64,000 nt of DNA from assembly GCF_025716875.1 (NCBI RefSeq), contig NZ_JAOVZB010000002.1:62001-126000 (forward strand), in the 5' to 3' direction. The translations under genes and the position numbers were made by a program. Shown here piece after piece: positions 1 through 10,528 of the stretch. The stretch's first letter is position 1; the number at the start of each line of letters is the position of its first letter. This DNA comes from Marinomonas sargassi. Its GTDB lineage: Bacteria > Pseudomonadota > Gammaproteobacteria > Pseudomonadales > Marinomonadaceae. The notes under the pieces are model-generated. The model saw only the letters and a program-made list of their open reading frames with translations. It was not told the DNA's origin and did no database searches.

Positions 1-752
1 CTAAATACATATGAAGACATTTGACCAGGTGGCAAATCATCTTTACCTGGAGGCGGAGAAGCAATACGAATATTAAATTTCACCAAACCTTTTTCTTCAG
101 GGTAGTTTGCCATCGAGTATGCTCGGATAACAGTGTCATCTACCTTAGAAGTAAATTTCCACAAATTAAACTTATCCCAGTCACCGCGATACTCTTCTTC
201 AATATCAAAGTCTTTGTAGTGAACAGTATGAGCAGGCGCTTCCAGCTGAACATAGCCACCAGCACGGAAGTCAACGTTCTCACCTTCAGGCAGTTTCAAA
301 GTCAGCTCTTTGATGAAAGTCGCAACATTAGGGTTTGATTCAACAGTACATTCCCATGCTTTAACACCAAATACTTCCTCAGGAACTTCTACGTCCATGT
401 CTTGCTTAACAGCAACCTGACAAGACAAACGCTGCCCTTCTTTCTCTTCACGGCGTGTAAAGTGCGACTGTTCAGTAGATAGCATTGAACCACCACCACT
501 TGTCACCTTACATTTACACTGAGCACATGTACCACCGCCGCCACAAGCGGAGGATAAGAACACCCCACTATTAGCTAGTGTCTGCAGTAATTTACCGCCA
601 GCAGGTACTGTAATTTCCTTTTCACCGTTGATGCGAATTGTAACGTCACCCGTACTTACTAAGCGTGCACGAGCAGCAAGAATAATTGCTACCAGCGCCA
701 GTACGATTGCAGTGAACATTACCACACCCAGAATAATCTCTAAGTTGATCAT
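1..752 (-). CDS. nqrF: Na+-translocating NADH:quinone reductase subunit F (5' part; 3' end outside window)
   Basis: This subunit takes electrons from NADH and passes them through FAD and a 2Fe-2S centre into the sodium pump. About 250 N-terminal codons are present. An N-terminal membrane anchor (residues 4-27) is followed by a ferredoxin-type domain with cluster cysteines C70, C76, C79 and C111, and then the start of the ferredoxin-reductase FAD domain; the frame is open at the window edge. The ATG start has an AAGG-like site upstream. It is last in the visible nqrABCDEF order, 42 bp after nqrE. The NADH-binding part lies outside the window, so completeness cannot be judged. Confidence 0.96.
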   Translation of the reverse strand, partial: MINLEIILGVVMFTAIVLALVAIILAARARLVSTGDVTIRINGEKEITVPAGGKLLQTLANSGVFLSSACGGGGTCAQCKCKVTSGGGSMLSTEQSHFTRREEKEGQRLSCQVAVKQDMDVEVPEEVFGVKAWECTVESNPNVATFIKELTLKLPEGENVDFRAGGYVQLEAPAHTVHYKDFDIEEEYRGDWDKFNLWKFTSKVDDTVIRAYSMANYPEEKGLVKFNIRIASPPPGKDDLPPGQMSSYVF

Positions 753-794
753 GTTAGTTAAACCTTATTCTTGGTTGTCTGACTGCACAGCAAA

Positions 795-1403
795 TTAAAG
801 CTGTACACCAGAAAATGACATGAAGCCCAAACTCATCAAGCCAACAGTAATAAACGTAATACCAAGACCACGTAGACCTGCAGGAACATCTGAATACTTA
901 AGCTTCTCCCGAATACCGGCAAGCGCAGCAATAGCAAGCGCCCAACCAACACCAGCACCTACACCGTAAACAAGACTTTCACTAAAGTTATAGTCACGCT
1001 CAACCATGAATAACGAAGCACCCAAGATTGCACAGTTTACAGTGATAAGAGGTAGAAACACGCCCAATGCGTTATATAACGACGGTACGTATTTATCCAA
1101 TGTCATTTCTAATATCTGAACACATGCGGCAATTACACCAATGTAGCTCAACAAGCCTAAGAAGCTCAGATCTACACCTGGTAAACCAGCCCACTCAAGA
1201 GCGCCATCTACCAACAGGTTCTGATATAGCAAGTTATTTAGAGGTACAGTAATTGCCAATACAACAACAACTGCGATACCAAGACCAATTGCCGTTTCGA
1301 CTTTCTTAGACAACGCTAAGAAAGTACACATGCCTAAGAAAAAGGCTAAAGCCATGTTTTCAACGAAAACCGCTTTAATAAACAGACTTATATAATGTTC
1401 CAT
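795..1403 (-). CDS. nqrE: Na+-NQR subunit E
   Basis: Integral membrane subunit of the sodium-pumping NADH:quinone oxidoreductase. The 202 residues form about six hydrophobic segments and match the usual length. Cys26 (in FLGMCTF) and Cys124 (in TVNCAIL) sit at the conserved places that, with two cysteines of NqrD, hold the intramembrane iron centre in known NQR structures. The ATG directly follows the nqrD stop with no gap, which points to translational coupling within the operon. Confidence 0.97.
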   Translation of the reverse strand: MEHYISLFIKAVFVENMALAFFLGMCTFLALSKKVETAIGLGIAVVVVLAITVPLNNLLYQNLLVDGALEWAGLPGVDLSFLGLLSYIGVIAACVQILEMTLDKYVPSLYNALGVFLPLITVNCAILGASLFMVERDYNFSESLVYGVGAGVGWALAIAALAGIREKLKYSDVPAGLRGLGITFITVGLMSLGFMSFSGVQL

Positions 1404-2066
1404 TTACACCCCCTCCTGAGAACGTGAATTAGCAGCAATTTTAAACTCTGGTGCCTCAACCTGATCTTTCTTATAAGCACGCAATGCCCAAATAACCAAA
1501 CCAATTACGAAGAAAGCACTTGGTGGCAATAACATCAAGCCATTTGGCTGATACCAACCGCCATTCTGAATTGTTGTGAAAATTTCCACACCAAACAGCT
1601 TACCGGCACCTAGCAGTTCACGGAAAACAGCAACGATGATTAGCATCACACTGTATCCCAAACCATTACCAACACCATCAAGGAAACTCATCACAGGGCC
1701 ATTCTTCATAGCGAAGGCTTCTGCACGTCCCATAACGATACAGTTAGTAATAATCAAACCAACAAATACAGATAGTTGCTTGCTGATTTCAAAGGCAAAC
1801 GCTTTTAACACCTGATCAACCACAATTACCAAAGAGGCAATAATAATCATCTGAACAATAATACGAATACTGTTCGGAATATGATTACGAATGATGGCAA
1901 TAAAAAAGCTTGAAAAGCCAGTAACTAAAGTCAGTGCGATAGACATTACTAAACTCACACTTAGACTACTCGTTACCGCCAATGCAGAACAAATACCTAG
2001 AATCTGCAAAGCGATTGGGTTATTCGCAAGAATTGGCCCAAATAGAACTTCTTTTACATTAGACAT
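1404..2066 (-). CDS. nqrD: Na+-NQR subunit D
   Basis: Membrane subunit homologous to NqrE and paired with it in inverted topology. It has 220 residues with about six membrane spans. Cys26 (LGICSAL) and Cys109 ([10 protein letters not shown]) are the expected iron ligands at the subunit interface. The C-terminus is a short charged cytoplasmic tail. Its ATG shares one base with the nqrC stop (TAATG), so translation is probably coupled. Confidence 0.97.
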   Translation of the reverse strand: MSNVKEVLFGPILANNPIALQILGICSALAVTSSLSVSLVMSIALTLVTGFSSFFIAIIRNHIPNSIRIIVQMIIIASLVIVVDQVLKAFAFEISKQLSVFVGLIITNCIVMGRAEAFAMKNGPVMSFLDGVGNGLGYSVMLIIVAVFRELLGAGKLFGVEIFTTIQNGGWYQPNGLMLLPPSAFFVIGLVIWALRAYKKDQVEAPEFKIAANSRSQEGV

Positions 2067-2863
2067 TATTGAGCTCCCTCACTACGTAGCGACGCTAATA
2101 AAGGACCAAAACCTTCATTACCTAACCAGTATTGAACAAGATTGGTGACACCACGGCTCGTTAGCGTAGCACCAGATAATCCATCTACTTTATGAATAGC
2201 CAATGGGTCAGCACTGTCTACACTACTTTTAGCAAGCTGGATAATAGCTTCACCTTGGTCGTTGTAAACTTTTTTGCCTTTCCACAAAGCCTTCCAGTTA
2301 GGGTTATCTACTTCACCACCAAGACCAGGAGTTTCCCCTTGATCATAGAAGCCGAAACCAATAATGGTGTCAAAGTCATTCTCTAAAGCGATAAAGCCAT
2401 ACATTGTCGACCATAAGCCATAACCGTGTACCGGCAAGATAATACGTTCGATTTGATCACCATCTTTCACTAGGTAAATAGACGAGTAATTAGCACGACG
2501 TTTAATACTTGCAGGATCATTGGCACCATTTAGAGCAACAGACATAGCAGGATCTTTCGCTGCAGCTTGTTGATCATAAGTCGCAGGATCAATGCCAGCT
2601 GAACTTAACTCTTCAGCAGTCAGAAAGCTGCTTGTTTCCAAATTCACTAAGCGCGTTTCAATTGTCTCAAACGCTTGATCAATAGAAACATTAGAGTCCA
2701 GCATGCCTGCTGCAGAAAGAATATTTCGTTTACGGTCTAAGTCTTTATTGGCTTTCTGTATTGGCTTCAAGCCAACCGCTGCTGCTGCAACAAATACAGA
2801 ACAAACCAAACATAAAGACAAAGCAACTGTAATCGTTTTTTGAATACTGTCGTTATTAGCCAT
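2066..2863 (-). CDS. nqrC: Na+-NQR subunit C (covalent FMN)
   Basis: This subunit carries one of the two covalently bound FMN groups and sits mostly on the periplasmic side. One N-terminal membrane span (about residues 9-31) precedes the flavin domain. The flavinylation motif SGAT lies at residues 230-233, so FMN should attach to Thr233. A longer open frame exists upstream, but the start at MANNDS is chosen because GGAGGA lies just ahead of it and it overlaps nqrB by 8 bp, as expected in this operon. The product is 265 residues, normal for the family. Confidence 0.96.
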   Translation of the reverse strand: MANNDSIQKTITVALSLCLVCSVFVAAAAVGLKPIQKANKDLDRKRNILSAAGMLDSNVSIDQAFETIETRLVNLETSSFLTAEELSSAGIDPATYDQQAAAKDPAMSVALNGANDPASIKRRANYSSIYLVKDGDQIERIILPVHGYGLWSTMYGFIALENDFDTIIGFGFYDQGETPGLGGEVDNPNWKALWKGKKVYNDQGEAIIQLAKSSVDSADPLAIHKVDGLSGATLTSRGVTNLVQYWLGNEGFGPLLASLRSEGAQ

Positions 2864-4052
2864 TGCGCGCAATCCTCCGCTTAATGTTCGCCTGAACAAT
2901 AAAGTGATCAATAAATGGCGAAAATAAGTTTGCAAAGAGAATCGCCAGCATCATACCTTCTGGGTACGCTGGGTTCACTACGCGAATCAAGACCACCATG
3001 ACACCAATCAGAGCACCATAAAACCACTTACCACGACTCGTCATAGAAGCTGATACAGGATCTGTTGCCATATACATCATGCCGAATGCAAAGCCACCTA
3101 AAACTAGGTGCCAATACCAAGGCGTTGAGAACATAGGGTTAGAGTCTGAGCCAATCAAGTTAAGTAGTGTTGAAGTTAACACCATACCCAACATAACACC
3201 GGCTACGATACGCCAAGCCGCTATTTTCATAATCAACAGCGCAGAGCCGCCAATTAGAATCGCAAGCGTTGATGTTTCACCCATAGATCCCTGAACAAAA
3301 CCAAAGAATGCATCAGACCATGCAACAGTTAATCCTGCCACACCATCAGCAGCAAGTTGGCTCAGCGCCGTTGCACCAGAGAAACCATCTACTGCTGTCC
3401 AAACCGCATCACCAGACATAGAAGCTGGGTAAGCGAAGAACAAGAATGCACGACCCGCTAATGCTGGGTTAAGGAAGTTTTTACCTGTACCACCAAACAC
3501 CTCTTTCGCAAGCACCACACCAAAAGTGATACCCAGAGCAACTTGCCATAACGGAATAGTTGCAGGTAAAGACAGTGAGAAAAGAATGGAGGTTACAAAG
3601 AAACCTTCGTTAACTTCGTGCTTACGTACAGCAGCGAACAAAACTTCCCAGAAACCACCGACAGCAAATGTTACCAAGTAAACTGGCAAGAAGTAGGTTG
3701 CACCATAAATCATGTTGTCCCATATAGAGGACACATCATAATTAGTTAGACAACCAACAATAGCATGGCGCCATGTATCAGGTGCAGCAACACCCATAAA
3801 ATCCATTGCTGTATTTGCTTGTAGACCAATATTGTACATACCAAAGAACATGGCGGGGAAAGTACACATCCAAACCAAGATCATAATACGTTTCATATCA
3901 ACAGCATCGCGAACATGCGAACCGCTTTTTGTCACAGAGCTCGGACGGTAAAAGATGGTATCTACTGCTTCAAAAAGAGCGTACCACTTTTCGTATTTCC
4001 CACCTGTATGAAATTCAGGTTCTATTTTATCGAGTACTTTTCTAAGCCCCAT
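2856..4052 (-). CDS. nqrB: Na+-NQR subunit B (covalent FMN, riboflavin site)
   Basis: Large membrane subunit (398 residues, about ten spans) central to sodium translocation; in characterised NQR it holds covalent FMN, riboflavin and the quinone site. The flavinylation motif is present as DGFSGATAL, with the acceptor Thr at about position 228. The N-terminus ([12 protein letters not shown]) is typical. It begins 3 bp after the nqrA stop and overlaps nqrC by 8 bp, so the subunits are probably made in a coupled series. Confidence 0.97.
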   Translation of the reverse strand: MGLRKVLDKIEPEFHTGGKYEKWYALFEAVDTIFYRPSSVTKSGSHVRDAVDMKRIMILVWMCTFPAMFFGMYNIGLQANTAMDFMGVAAPDTWRHAIVGCLTNYDVSSIWDNMIYGATYFLPVYLVTFAVGGFWEVLFAAVRKHEVNEGFFVTSILFSLSLPATIPLWQVALGITFGVVLAKEVFGGTGKNFLNPALAGRAFLFFAYPASMSGDAVWTAVDGFSGATALSQLAADGVAGLTVAWSDAFFGFVQGSMGETSTLAILIGGSALLIMKIAAWRIVAGVMLGMVLTSTLLNLIGSDSNPMFSTPWYWHLVLGGFAFGMMYMATDPVSASMTSRGKWFYGALIGVMVVLIRVVNPAYPEGMMLAILFANLFSPFIDHFIVQANIKRRIARNG

Positions 4053-4055
4053 GAA

Positions 4056-5393
4056 TTAACCCTCTCTCTCTATTAGAGTTAGACAATCACGAAGAATAGG
4101 ACCGTATTCGAACTTACCAGAACAGCTGTAAGTACATAAAGCCAAATCTTCATCATCTAATTCAAGCGCACCAAGCTTTTGCGCTTCTTCCGTATCACTC
4201 ACCACTAATGAACGTAGCAATTGAGTGGGTAAGATATCTAATGGCATTACTCGTTCAAAGTTACCAAGCGGCAACATAGTACGATCACTACCATTTGTTG
4301 TCGTTGTCATATCAAACGACTTCTTACCTGTTAGCTTTGATACAAAAACGTTTAGCAAGGAGTGCTTTTCTACACCCGCACGTAAATAATGCATCATTTG
4401 ACGTTCACGGCCTTCTAACAACACAGAAACTTGTGTGTGATAACGACCTAGGAAAGCAAAAGAACCAGTCGCTTTACGACCAGAGAGTACCGAACCTGAT
4501 ATAACTCGGTTCTCACCTTCAGAAAGTTGACCCGCAGTAAGGTCTTCTAGACTTGCACCTAGTTGAGTGCGAACCAGACGTGGGTTCTTAACTCGAGGTC
4601 CAGCTAATGCCACAACACGCTCAGAGTTTAATTCACCCGTCACAAACAACCGACCAATCGCTACAACATCTTGGTAGTTGATTGACCAAACCGTTTTCTT
4701 ATCACTTACCGGATCAAGAAAATGGATGTGTGTGCCAGCAAGGCCAGCAGGGTGAACACCTGCGAACTCTTCAACAGTTACATCTGAAGTTGTTGGGATT
4801 TTCGCGTCAGGTGCTTTACATAAAAAGACCTTACCCTCTGTCAAACGAGTCAATACCGTAAGACCGTCTGCAAAAGCTTCTGCAGAATCAGCAAGAACCA
4901 CTTCAGGAGAGGCCGCTAACGGATTGGTATCCATTGCCGTAACAAAAATAGAGTTCGGCGTAGAATCTACTTCAGGTACTTTCGAGAAAGGGCGTGTACG
5001 AAACGCAGTCCACAATCCTGAATCAACTAGATTTAACACCACTTTAGAGCGCTCTAGCGCTTTTAATTCGGAGCCAGAGTAAGAAGCAAAAGATTCAGAC
5101 TCATCACCTTCAACATCAATAACAATTGATAAGAAGGCACGTCGTTCACCACGATTGATTTCTGACACTGTTCCAGCAGCAGGTGCAGTATATTTTACCC
5201 CTGCCATTTTCTTATCCGTGAATAAGACTTGTCCCTTTTTGACCTTATCCCCTACTTTAACCAGCATGGTAGGTTTCATACCATGGTAGTCAGGGCCGAT
5301 AACAGCAACTGATTTCACAGCTGCAGCACTCTCAACAACTTGATTAGGAGCACCTGATATCGGTAAATCTAGGCCTTTTGTAATTTTAAACAT
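4056..5393 (-). CDS. nqrA: Na+-NQR subunit A
   Basis: Soluble cytoplasmic subunit at the quinone end of the sodium pump and first gene of the operon. It has 445 residues. An extended frame begins 29 codons upstream, but the start at [12 protein letters not shown] is chosen because it is the invariant family N-terminus. No strong Shine-Dalgarno site precedes this ATG; a GGAGGGG run lies about 60 bp upstream without a usable start after it. The C-terminal half carries the Cys-containing stretch [14 protein letters not shown], common in the family. Confidence 0.96.
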   Translation of the reverse strand: MFKITKGLDLPISGAPNQVVESAAAVKSVAVIGPDYHGMKPTMLVKVGDKVKKGQVLFTDKKMAGVKYTAPAAGTVSEINRGERRAFLSIVIDVEGDESESFASYSGSELKALERSKVVLNLVDSGLWTAFRTRPFSKVPEVDSTPNSIFVTAMDTNPLAASPEVVLADSAEAFADGLTVLTRLTEGKVFLCKAPDAKIPTTSDVTVEEFAGVHPAGLAGTHIHFLDPVSDKKTVWSINYQDVVAIGRLFVTGELNSERVVALAGPRVKNPRLVRTQLGASLEDLTAGQLSEGENRVISGSVLSGRKATGSFAFLGRYHTQVSVLLEGRERQMMHYLRAGVEKHSLLNVFVSKLTGKKSFDMTTTTNGSDRTMLPLGNFERVMPLDILPTQLLRSLVVSDTEEAQKLGALELDDEDLALCTYSCSGKFEYGPILRDCLTLIEREG

Positions 5394-5833
5394 ATGTTCT
5401 GCCCAACAAAAGATTGAACACAAAAAGCGCAATGTGTACTGCTTATACCCCCCTCCGGGAAAACATGCACAAACAAACAATCATCTTAAGAAGATTGAAT
5501 ACACAAACTCACTTCACCAAAAAACCGAATTATTATAAAGCTGATTACCAGCCTTGACTAGCTGGCAGTGGCACCTTTTTGCCCTCAAAACTTACACATT
5601 AAATACAAACTGCTGTCTATCTGTTGATATTTTACACAAACACATCTTCCACCTGTTTGATTTATAGACAGCAAAGCAAGTTTAAATAAAGCACAGCCTA
5701 TAAAAATAAGCGAATCCAATTATTTAGAGCCACCGTATAAGTCTTCACAAGATTACTTTTTAAAGTTGCCATCAAAGATGGAAAAACGCACAATATCCAA
5801 CTCATTAATGAGTCCATAAGTGAAGCTGCCATT
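5394..5833. other. Intergenic region with divergent promoters (nqrA / folX)
   Basis: A 440-bp gene-less stretch between divergently transcribed nqrA and folX. It is AT-rich and holds the control region of the nqr operon. I see a short inverted repeat CCAGC-8-GCTGG (5548-5565). No RNA gene or ORF with coding character was recognised. Confidence 0.6.
5532..5537 (-). promoter_or_regulatory. Putative -10 box for the nqr operon
   Basis: A perfect TATAAT reads on the minus strand about 140 bp upstream of the nqrA ATG. The -35 region at normal spacing is poor (no good TTGACA match), so this is a weak prediction. Confidence 0.3.
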
Positions 5834-6202
5834 ATGATCATTTCAGAAGCTCAAATACATATTAAGAACTTACGTCTGAGAACCTACATTGGTTTCAATG
5901 AATCCGAGAAAAAAAACAAACAAGATGTCGTGATCAACGCTTGGATCAATTATTCCGCATCCAGTGCTTCCAATACAGATGACGTAGAATACGCCGTCAA
6001 CTATCGAACCATATGCAAAGAAATGATCACCTTCACGGAAGACAACCGTTTTTTACTATTAGAAAAGTTAACTGCTGATTTACTTGAGTTGTGCATGAAA
6101 CAAGAAACAGTAACAACAGCCAAAGTAGAGGTGGCCAAGCCTCATGCGCTTCGCTTTGCTGACTCAGTATCGCTTACGCTATCAGCAACAAGAGACCATT
6201 AA
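5834..6202 (+). CDS. folX: Dihydroneopterin triphosphate 2'-epimerase
   Basis: A 122-residue member of the FolB/FolX tunnelling-fold family. The segments IKNLRLRTYIGF, YRTICKEM, NRFLLLEKLT and HALRFADSVSLTLS match E. coli FolX more closely than FolB, so epimerisation of dihydroneopterin triphosphate to the monapterin form is the likely reaction; it would feed tetrahydromonapterin synthesis. It sits 6 bp ahead of mfd, an unusual partner, and the two probably share a transcript. FolB activity cannot be excluded from sequence alone. Confidence 0.88.
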   Translation: MIISEAQIHIKNLRLRTYIGFNESEKKNKQDVVINAWINYSASSASNTDDVEYAVNYRTICKEMITFTEDNRFLLLEKLTADLLELCMKQETVTTAKVEVAKPHALRFADSVSLTLSATRDH

Positions 6203-6208
6203 AACAAG

Positions 6209-9200
6209 ATGTCAAATACTGTATCCATCACATCAAAGCCCGGCTATAAAAATCAAATCGACGGTCTAGATGGGAGCCTTAAAGCACTACAACTTTTAGC
6301 CATTTCCGAGCAACACCAAAACCCTATTCTTTTTATCGCCAATACAGTCGCCGAGTTAAATGAACTCGAGGATGAGCTACAGTTTCTTAATCAACACCAA
6401 AAAGACATACTGAGGTTTGGAGACTGGGAGACACTCCCCTACGATGCTTTTTCACCTCACCAAGATATTATTTCTCAACGTCTTGAAACATTGGCAGAGA
6501 TTACTGAGCGACAAGCTCCGATTATCTTAACAACGGTTGCCTCCTGCTTAACGCGACTATGCCCACAACAACACCTTGATGCCCAACGCTTCCATTTAAA
6601 AGAAGGCCAAAACCTTCCGCTGGAGAAGTTATCAACAAAATTGGTAAGCGCAGGCTACCTGCATGTGGATAGTGTAAACGCCCATGGTGAATATACTATT
6701 CGTGGGGCACTCATGGACGTTTTTCCTATGGGTGCGGACAACCCCATTCGAATAGACTGGTTTGATAATGAAATAGACACTATTAGATGGTTTGACCCTG
6801 AAACACAAAGAAGTATTAGCAAGGTAAGCGAAATCAAAATGCTGCCAGCAAAAGAGTTCCCAACCACTACTCAAGGCATCCAGCAGTTTCGCCAAGCCTT
6901 TCGGGAGCGCTTCGAGACAGCCCCATTAAATAGCCCTATATATCAAGATATTACCAGTGGTATTATCCCAGCAGGTATAGAGTATTACCTGCCATTATTT
7001 TTCGAGCAAACGGCTAGCTTATTTGATTATTTATCTGAGGACACCTTTGTTGTTCGCACCAATACTCTCAACGAGCAGGTTGCCAGCGTACAGTTAGACT
7101 TCAACACCCGCTACGAATCTCTTAGCTACAACATTGAACAACCAATATTAAAGCCAGAAGAAATATGCTTAAGAGAAAGCGACTTTTTCCAGCAGCTAAA
7201 CCACTTCACCAACGTAGTGTTCTCAAGTCAAGAAACGCATCCTAATTATCGAGCACTCAATAACTTAAAAATCGATTCAAAAGCAGAAAAACCACTTAAT
7301 CGGTTACAAAGTTTTATCACTCAAACCGACACAAGAGTGCTGATCGTTGCGGAATCTGCAGGGCGCAGAGAAGCTTTACTGGAGCTTCTGAAAAAGCACC
7401 AAATAGCGCCAACCTATGTAGAAAACTGGCAAGCCTTCACCTCTTCAAACCACTCGATTGCGATCACTGAAGGCAACATTGGCCGTGGTTTCATTATTAA
7501 CAATGACATCACACTCATTGCCGAGAATGAAATATTAGGTGAACGAGTCTCCCAACACCGCAGGCGCAATAAGCAAAATAACATCAATGAAGACGCCATT
7601 ATTCGCAATCTAACAGAATTGCGTTTAAATGCCCCTGTTGTGCATATAGATCATGGTGTAGGTCGTTATTTGGGCCTAACTAATTTACAGATAGACGGAC
7701 AAGAGACTGAGCTACTAACTTTAGGCTACGCCAATGACGCTAAGCTCTATGTGCCTGTATCTTCTTTACAGCTGATATCAAGATACACTGGCGCAGATGA
7801 AGATACCGCACCATTGCATAAGCTGGGCTCAGAAAAATGGAGTGTTGCTAAACAAAAAGCCGCAGAGAAAGCCCGCGACACAGCTGCCGAGCTCCTCGAA
7901 ATCTACGCCAAACGTGAAGCAAAAGTTGGCTACGCTTTCGCCAAACCTGATGATCAATACGAGATCTTTTCAGCAGGCTTCCCTTTTGAAGAAACACCAG
8001 ACCAGCAAATGGCCATTGATGCCGTCATGAAAGACATGTCATCGAAAAAGCCGATGGACAGATTAGTCTGTGGCGATGTGGGCTTCGGTAAAACAGAAGT
8101 TGCCATGCGTGCAGCATTCCTTGCCGTACAAGATGGAAAGCAAGTCGCTGTTTTGGTTCCAACCACCCTACTTGCCCAGCAGCACTATGAAAACTTCTGC
8201 GACCGCTTTGCCGACTGGCCTGTAGAGGTAGAGCTACTCTCTCGATTCCGCTCAGGCAAACAGACCAATCAAGCTATTGATCGCCTCGAGTCAGGGAAAG
8301 CCGACATTGTCGTTGGTACTCATAAACTTATTCAAAGCGACATTAAATTTGCCAACTTAGGCCTTGTTATCATTGATGAAGAACATAGATTTGGCGTCAA
8401 ACAAAAAGAGCAATTCAAATCATTACGCGCTGAAGTAGATATTCTAACTCTGACCGCGACCCCTATTCCAAGAACCTTAAATATGTCCTTGTCTGGGATT
8501 CGTGACCTATCCATCATCGCCACACCGCCCGCAAAACGTTTATCCGTGAAGACTTTTGTAAAACAAAAGGATGAGCACCAAATTAAAGAAGCCATCTTAA
8601 GAGAATTACACCGTGGCGGTCAGGTTTACTATCTTCACAATGAAGTGCAGACCATAGAGAAAACCGCACAAGAACTAGAAGAGCTCATTCCAGAAGCACG
8701 CGTGATTGTCGGTCATGGTCAAATGCGGGAAAGAGAGCTAGAGCAAGTGATGTCGGACTTTTACCACAAACGCGCCAATGTCTTAGTCTGCTCTACCATT
8801 ATTGAAACAGGGATAGACATCCCTAACGCTAATACCATCATCATTGAAAGGTCTGATAAGTTTGGTTTAGCACAGCTTCATCAACTAAGAGGACGTGTTG
8901 GTCGGTCCCACCACCAAGCCTATGCTTATTTGCTAACGCCTAGTGACAGAAAAATTACAGGTGACGCTGAGAAACGACTTGAAGCCATTAGCCTCGCCGA
9001 TACTTTAGGCGCGGGCTTCACTCTAGCAACACACGATTTAGAAATTCGTGGTACAGGTGAACTATTGGGTGATGGCCAAAGTGGTCACATTGAACATGTT
9101 GGCTTCTCTCTATTTATGGAAATGCTCGACCGCGCAGTCGCCTCTTTAAAGAATGGTGAGTCGCCTGATGTGGATATTTCTTCACCATCGCAAACCGATA

Positions 9201-9622
9201 TCAATCTGCGCGTACCAGCTCTCATTCCAGATGAGTACTTAGGGGATGTCCACTCGCGTTTAATACTTTATAAACGTATTGCCAGCGCCAAGACAAAAGA
9301 CGAATTGAAAGATCTACAAGTTGAAATGATAGATCGTTTTGGTTTATTGCCTGATGCAACCAAAAACCTCTTCCGACAAACCGAGCTGAAACTTAAGGCC
9401 GAAAGCCTTGGCATAAACAAAATAGAAGCTAATGCAAAAGAAGGTAAAATATTCTTTAATAGCAAAACGCCTGTTGACCCGATGAAACTAATAAAACTCA
9501 TCCAAACGAAGCCGGATACCTATAAACTAGTAGGATCAGACACTTTGAAATTTTCAGCTGTTATGGAAAGTGCAGAACAGCGCTTCCAACACACAACCAA
9601 AACGTTAGGACTATTACATTGA
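6209..9622 (+). CDS. mfd: Transcription-repair coupling factor
   Basis: Mfd removes RNA polymerase stalled at DNA damage and recruits UvrAB. The 1137-residue length is normal. The N-terminal third is the UvrB-like module; the RNA-polymerase-interacting domain with HIDHGVGRY lies near residues 475-490. The RecG-like translocase has Walker A GDVGFGKTE (622-630), the DEEH box (723-726), TATPIPRT motif III and the GRVGRS motif; a C-terminal regulatory domain follows. The stop codon overlaps the TTG start of csiV by four bases. Confidence 0.98.
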   Translation: MSNTVSITSKPGYKNQIDGLDGSLKALQLLAISEQHQNPILFIANTVAELNELEDELQFLNQHQKDILRFGDWETLPYDAFSPHQDIISQRLETLAEITERQAPIILTTVASCLTRLCPQQHLDAQRFHLKEGQNLPLEKLSTKLVSAGYLHVDSVNAHGEYTIRGALMDVFPMGADNPIRIDWFDNEIDTIRWFDPETQRSISKVSEIKMLPAKEFPTTTQGIQQFRQAFRERFETAPLNSPIYQDITSGIIPAGIEYYLPLFFEQTASLFDYLSEDTFVVRTNTLNEQVASVQLDFNTRYESLSYNIEQPILKPEEICLRESDFFQQLNHFTNVVFSSQETHPNYRALNNLKIDSKAEKPLNRLQSFITQTDTRVLIVAESAGRREALLELLKKHQIAPTYVENWQAFTSSNHSIAITEGNIGRGFIINNDITLIAENEILGERVSQHRRRNKQNNINEDAIIRNLTELRLNAPVVHIDHGVGRYLGLTNLQIDGQETELLTLGYANDAKLYVPVSSLQLISRYTGADEDTAPLHKLGSEKWSVAKQKAAEKARDTAAELLEIYAKREAKVGYAFAKPDDQYEIFSAGFPFEETPDQQMAIDAVMKDMSSKKPMDRLVCGDVGFGKTEVAMRAAFLAVQDGKQVAVLVPTTLLAQQHYENFCDRFADWPVEVELLSRFRSGKQTNQAIDRLESGKADIVVGTHKLIQSDIKFANLGLVIIDEEHRFGVKQKEQFKSLRAEVDILTLTATPIPRTLNMSLSGIRDLSIIATPPAKRLSVKTFVKQKDEHQIKEAILRELHRGGQVYYLHNEVQTIEKTAQELEELIPEARVIVGHGQMRERELEQVMSDFYHKRANVLVCSTIIETGIDIPNANTIIIERSDKFGLAQLHQLRGRVGRSHHQAYAYLLTPSDRKITGDAEKRLEAISLADTLGAGFTLATHDLEIRGTGELLGDGQSGHIEHVGFSLFMEMLDRAVASLKNGESPDVDISSPSQTDINLRVPALIPDEYLGDVHSRLILYKRIASAKTKDELKDLQVEMIDRFGLLPDATKNLFRQTELKLKAESLGINKIEANAKEGKIFFNSKTPVDPMKLIKLIQTKPDTYKLVGSDTLKFSAVMESAEQRFQHTTKTLGLLH

Positions 9623-10371
9623 AGTATTTAGCTTTTATCTTACTAACACTAAGCCTCTTCAGTACCCGCTCATTGGCAAATACAGAAGAAATCAACCCAG
9701 ATACAGCAAGAGCTTACGAGGGCTACTTACTGACATTCCTATGGCCTGACAATCAGACGACAGAGTTTATTGAATACGAAAATGTGCTGTCACTAGATGG
9801 CCTGACACGAATTATAGAAAATACAGAGCAAGAAACCTTAGAGAGTGAAAATATAGAGCAAACTCTAAGCGCATTTGAAGAAGGTTTGAAAACACAGATA
9901 GGTAAACGCATACCGATACTGGTAAGCCAGAAGTGGACGCTCATTTTCAAACATGCAGGCGACAAAATTTACAAAGAGTTTCACAGTGAACAAATTAAAG
10001 ACGGCTACCCAGAACTGACAGGAAAAATAGCCATAAAACTTGGCCGCTATCTAGAGTCCGACATTTCGTATCAGCATTACTTATTTGATAGTTTTACTCA
10101 GCCGATTCCTGAAGTACTCATCGACGATCAAGAACCCGCTGAACTTAAGGCGTTTGAACCCGCACTGGTATTAACACTCAACCAAAGCAACAAAACCGCC
10201 AGTAAAAAACTTAATTACTTAGACCACCCAACCATTGGCACACTGCTTTACTTTGAGCCAATCGAGTTAGAAGAAGCCATGGCGACATTAACATCTCAAT
10301 CAAACCCGCCAGAAACAGGGGAAGGTTTAAATTACAATAACCTTCAAAGCACGAACGAGTTATTAAACTAA
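9619..10371 (+). CDS. csiV: CsiV-family exported protein
   Basis: A 250-residue protein with an N-terminal signal peptide (KYLAFILLTLSLFSTRSLA, cleavage near residue 20). CsiV proteins are periplasmic peptidoglycan-associated factors, first described in Vibrio as needed for survival of D-amino-acid stress; the gene often follows mfd in gammaproteobacteria. Assignment rests on this position plus the layout seen here (a conserved aromatic N-terminal block and the late segment HPTIGTLLYFEP). The start is TTG, overlapping the mfd stop as TTGA, so expression is probably coupled to mfd. Confidence 0.75.
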   Translation: MKYLAFILLTLSLFSTRSLANTEEINPDTARAYEGYLLTFLWPDNQTTEFIEYENVLSLDGLTRIIENTEQETLESENIEQTLSAFEEGLKTQIGKRIPILVSQKWTLIFKHAGDKIYKEFHSEQIKDGYPELTGKIAIKLGRYLESDISYQHYLFDSFTQPIPEVLIDDQEPAELKAFEPALVLTLNQSNKTASKKLNYLDHPTIGTLLYFEPIELEEAMATLTSQSNPPETGEGLNYNNLQSTNELLN

Positions 10372-10431
10372 ACCCTTTTCAATGACTTTTAAGTCACCAG
10401 GTATTTCAGTCCCATAACGGTGACCATAAAA

Positions 10432-10457
10432 AAGGCGATCTATTTCTAGATCGCCTT
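10432..10457. terminator. Bidirectional intrinsic terminator (csiV / sohB)
   Basis: A perfect 11-bp hairpin (AAGGCGATCTA, 4-nt loop TTTC, and its complement) lies between the convergent genes csiV and sohB and can end transcripts from both sides. The T-tracts are short and interrupted. Confidence 0.8.
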
Positions 10458-10528
10458 CTTCTTGAAAGCACTTATTTGAAATAAGTTATACAAAAAAGAG
10501 CTCTATAAAAGCCTCTTTAGCCCATCGA

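Noticed and set aside
21..338. Plus-strand open frame over the left edge
   Set aside because: It is antisense to nqrF, whose reading frame shows clear flavodehydrogenase and ferredoxin motifs; the plus-strand product has no recognisable feature.
5548..5565. Short inverted repeat as an operator for nqr
   Set aside because: Only a 5-bp stem with 8-bp spacing; too weak to call.
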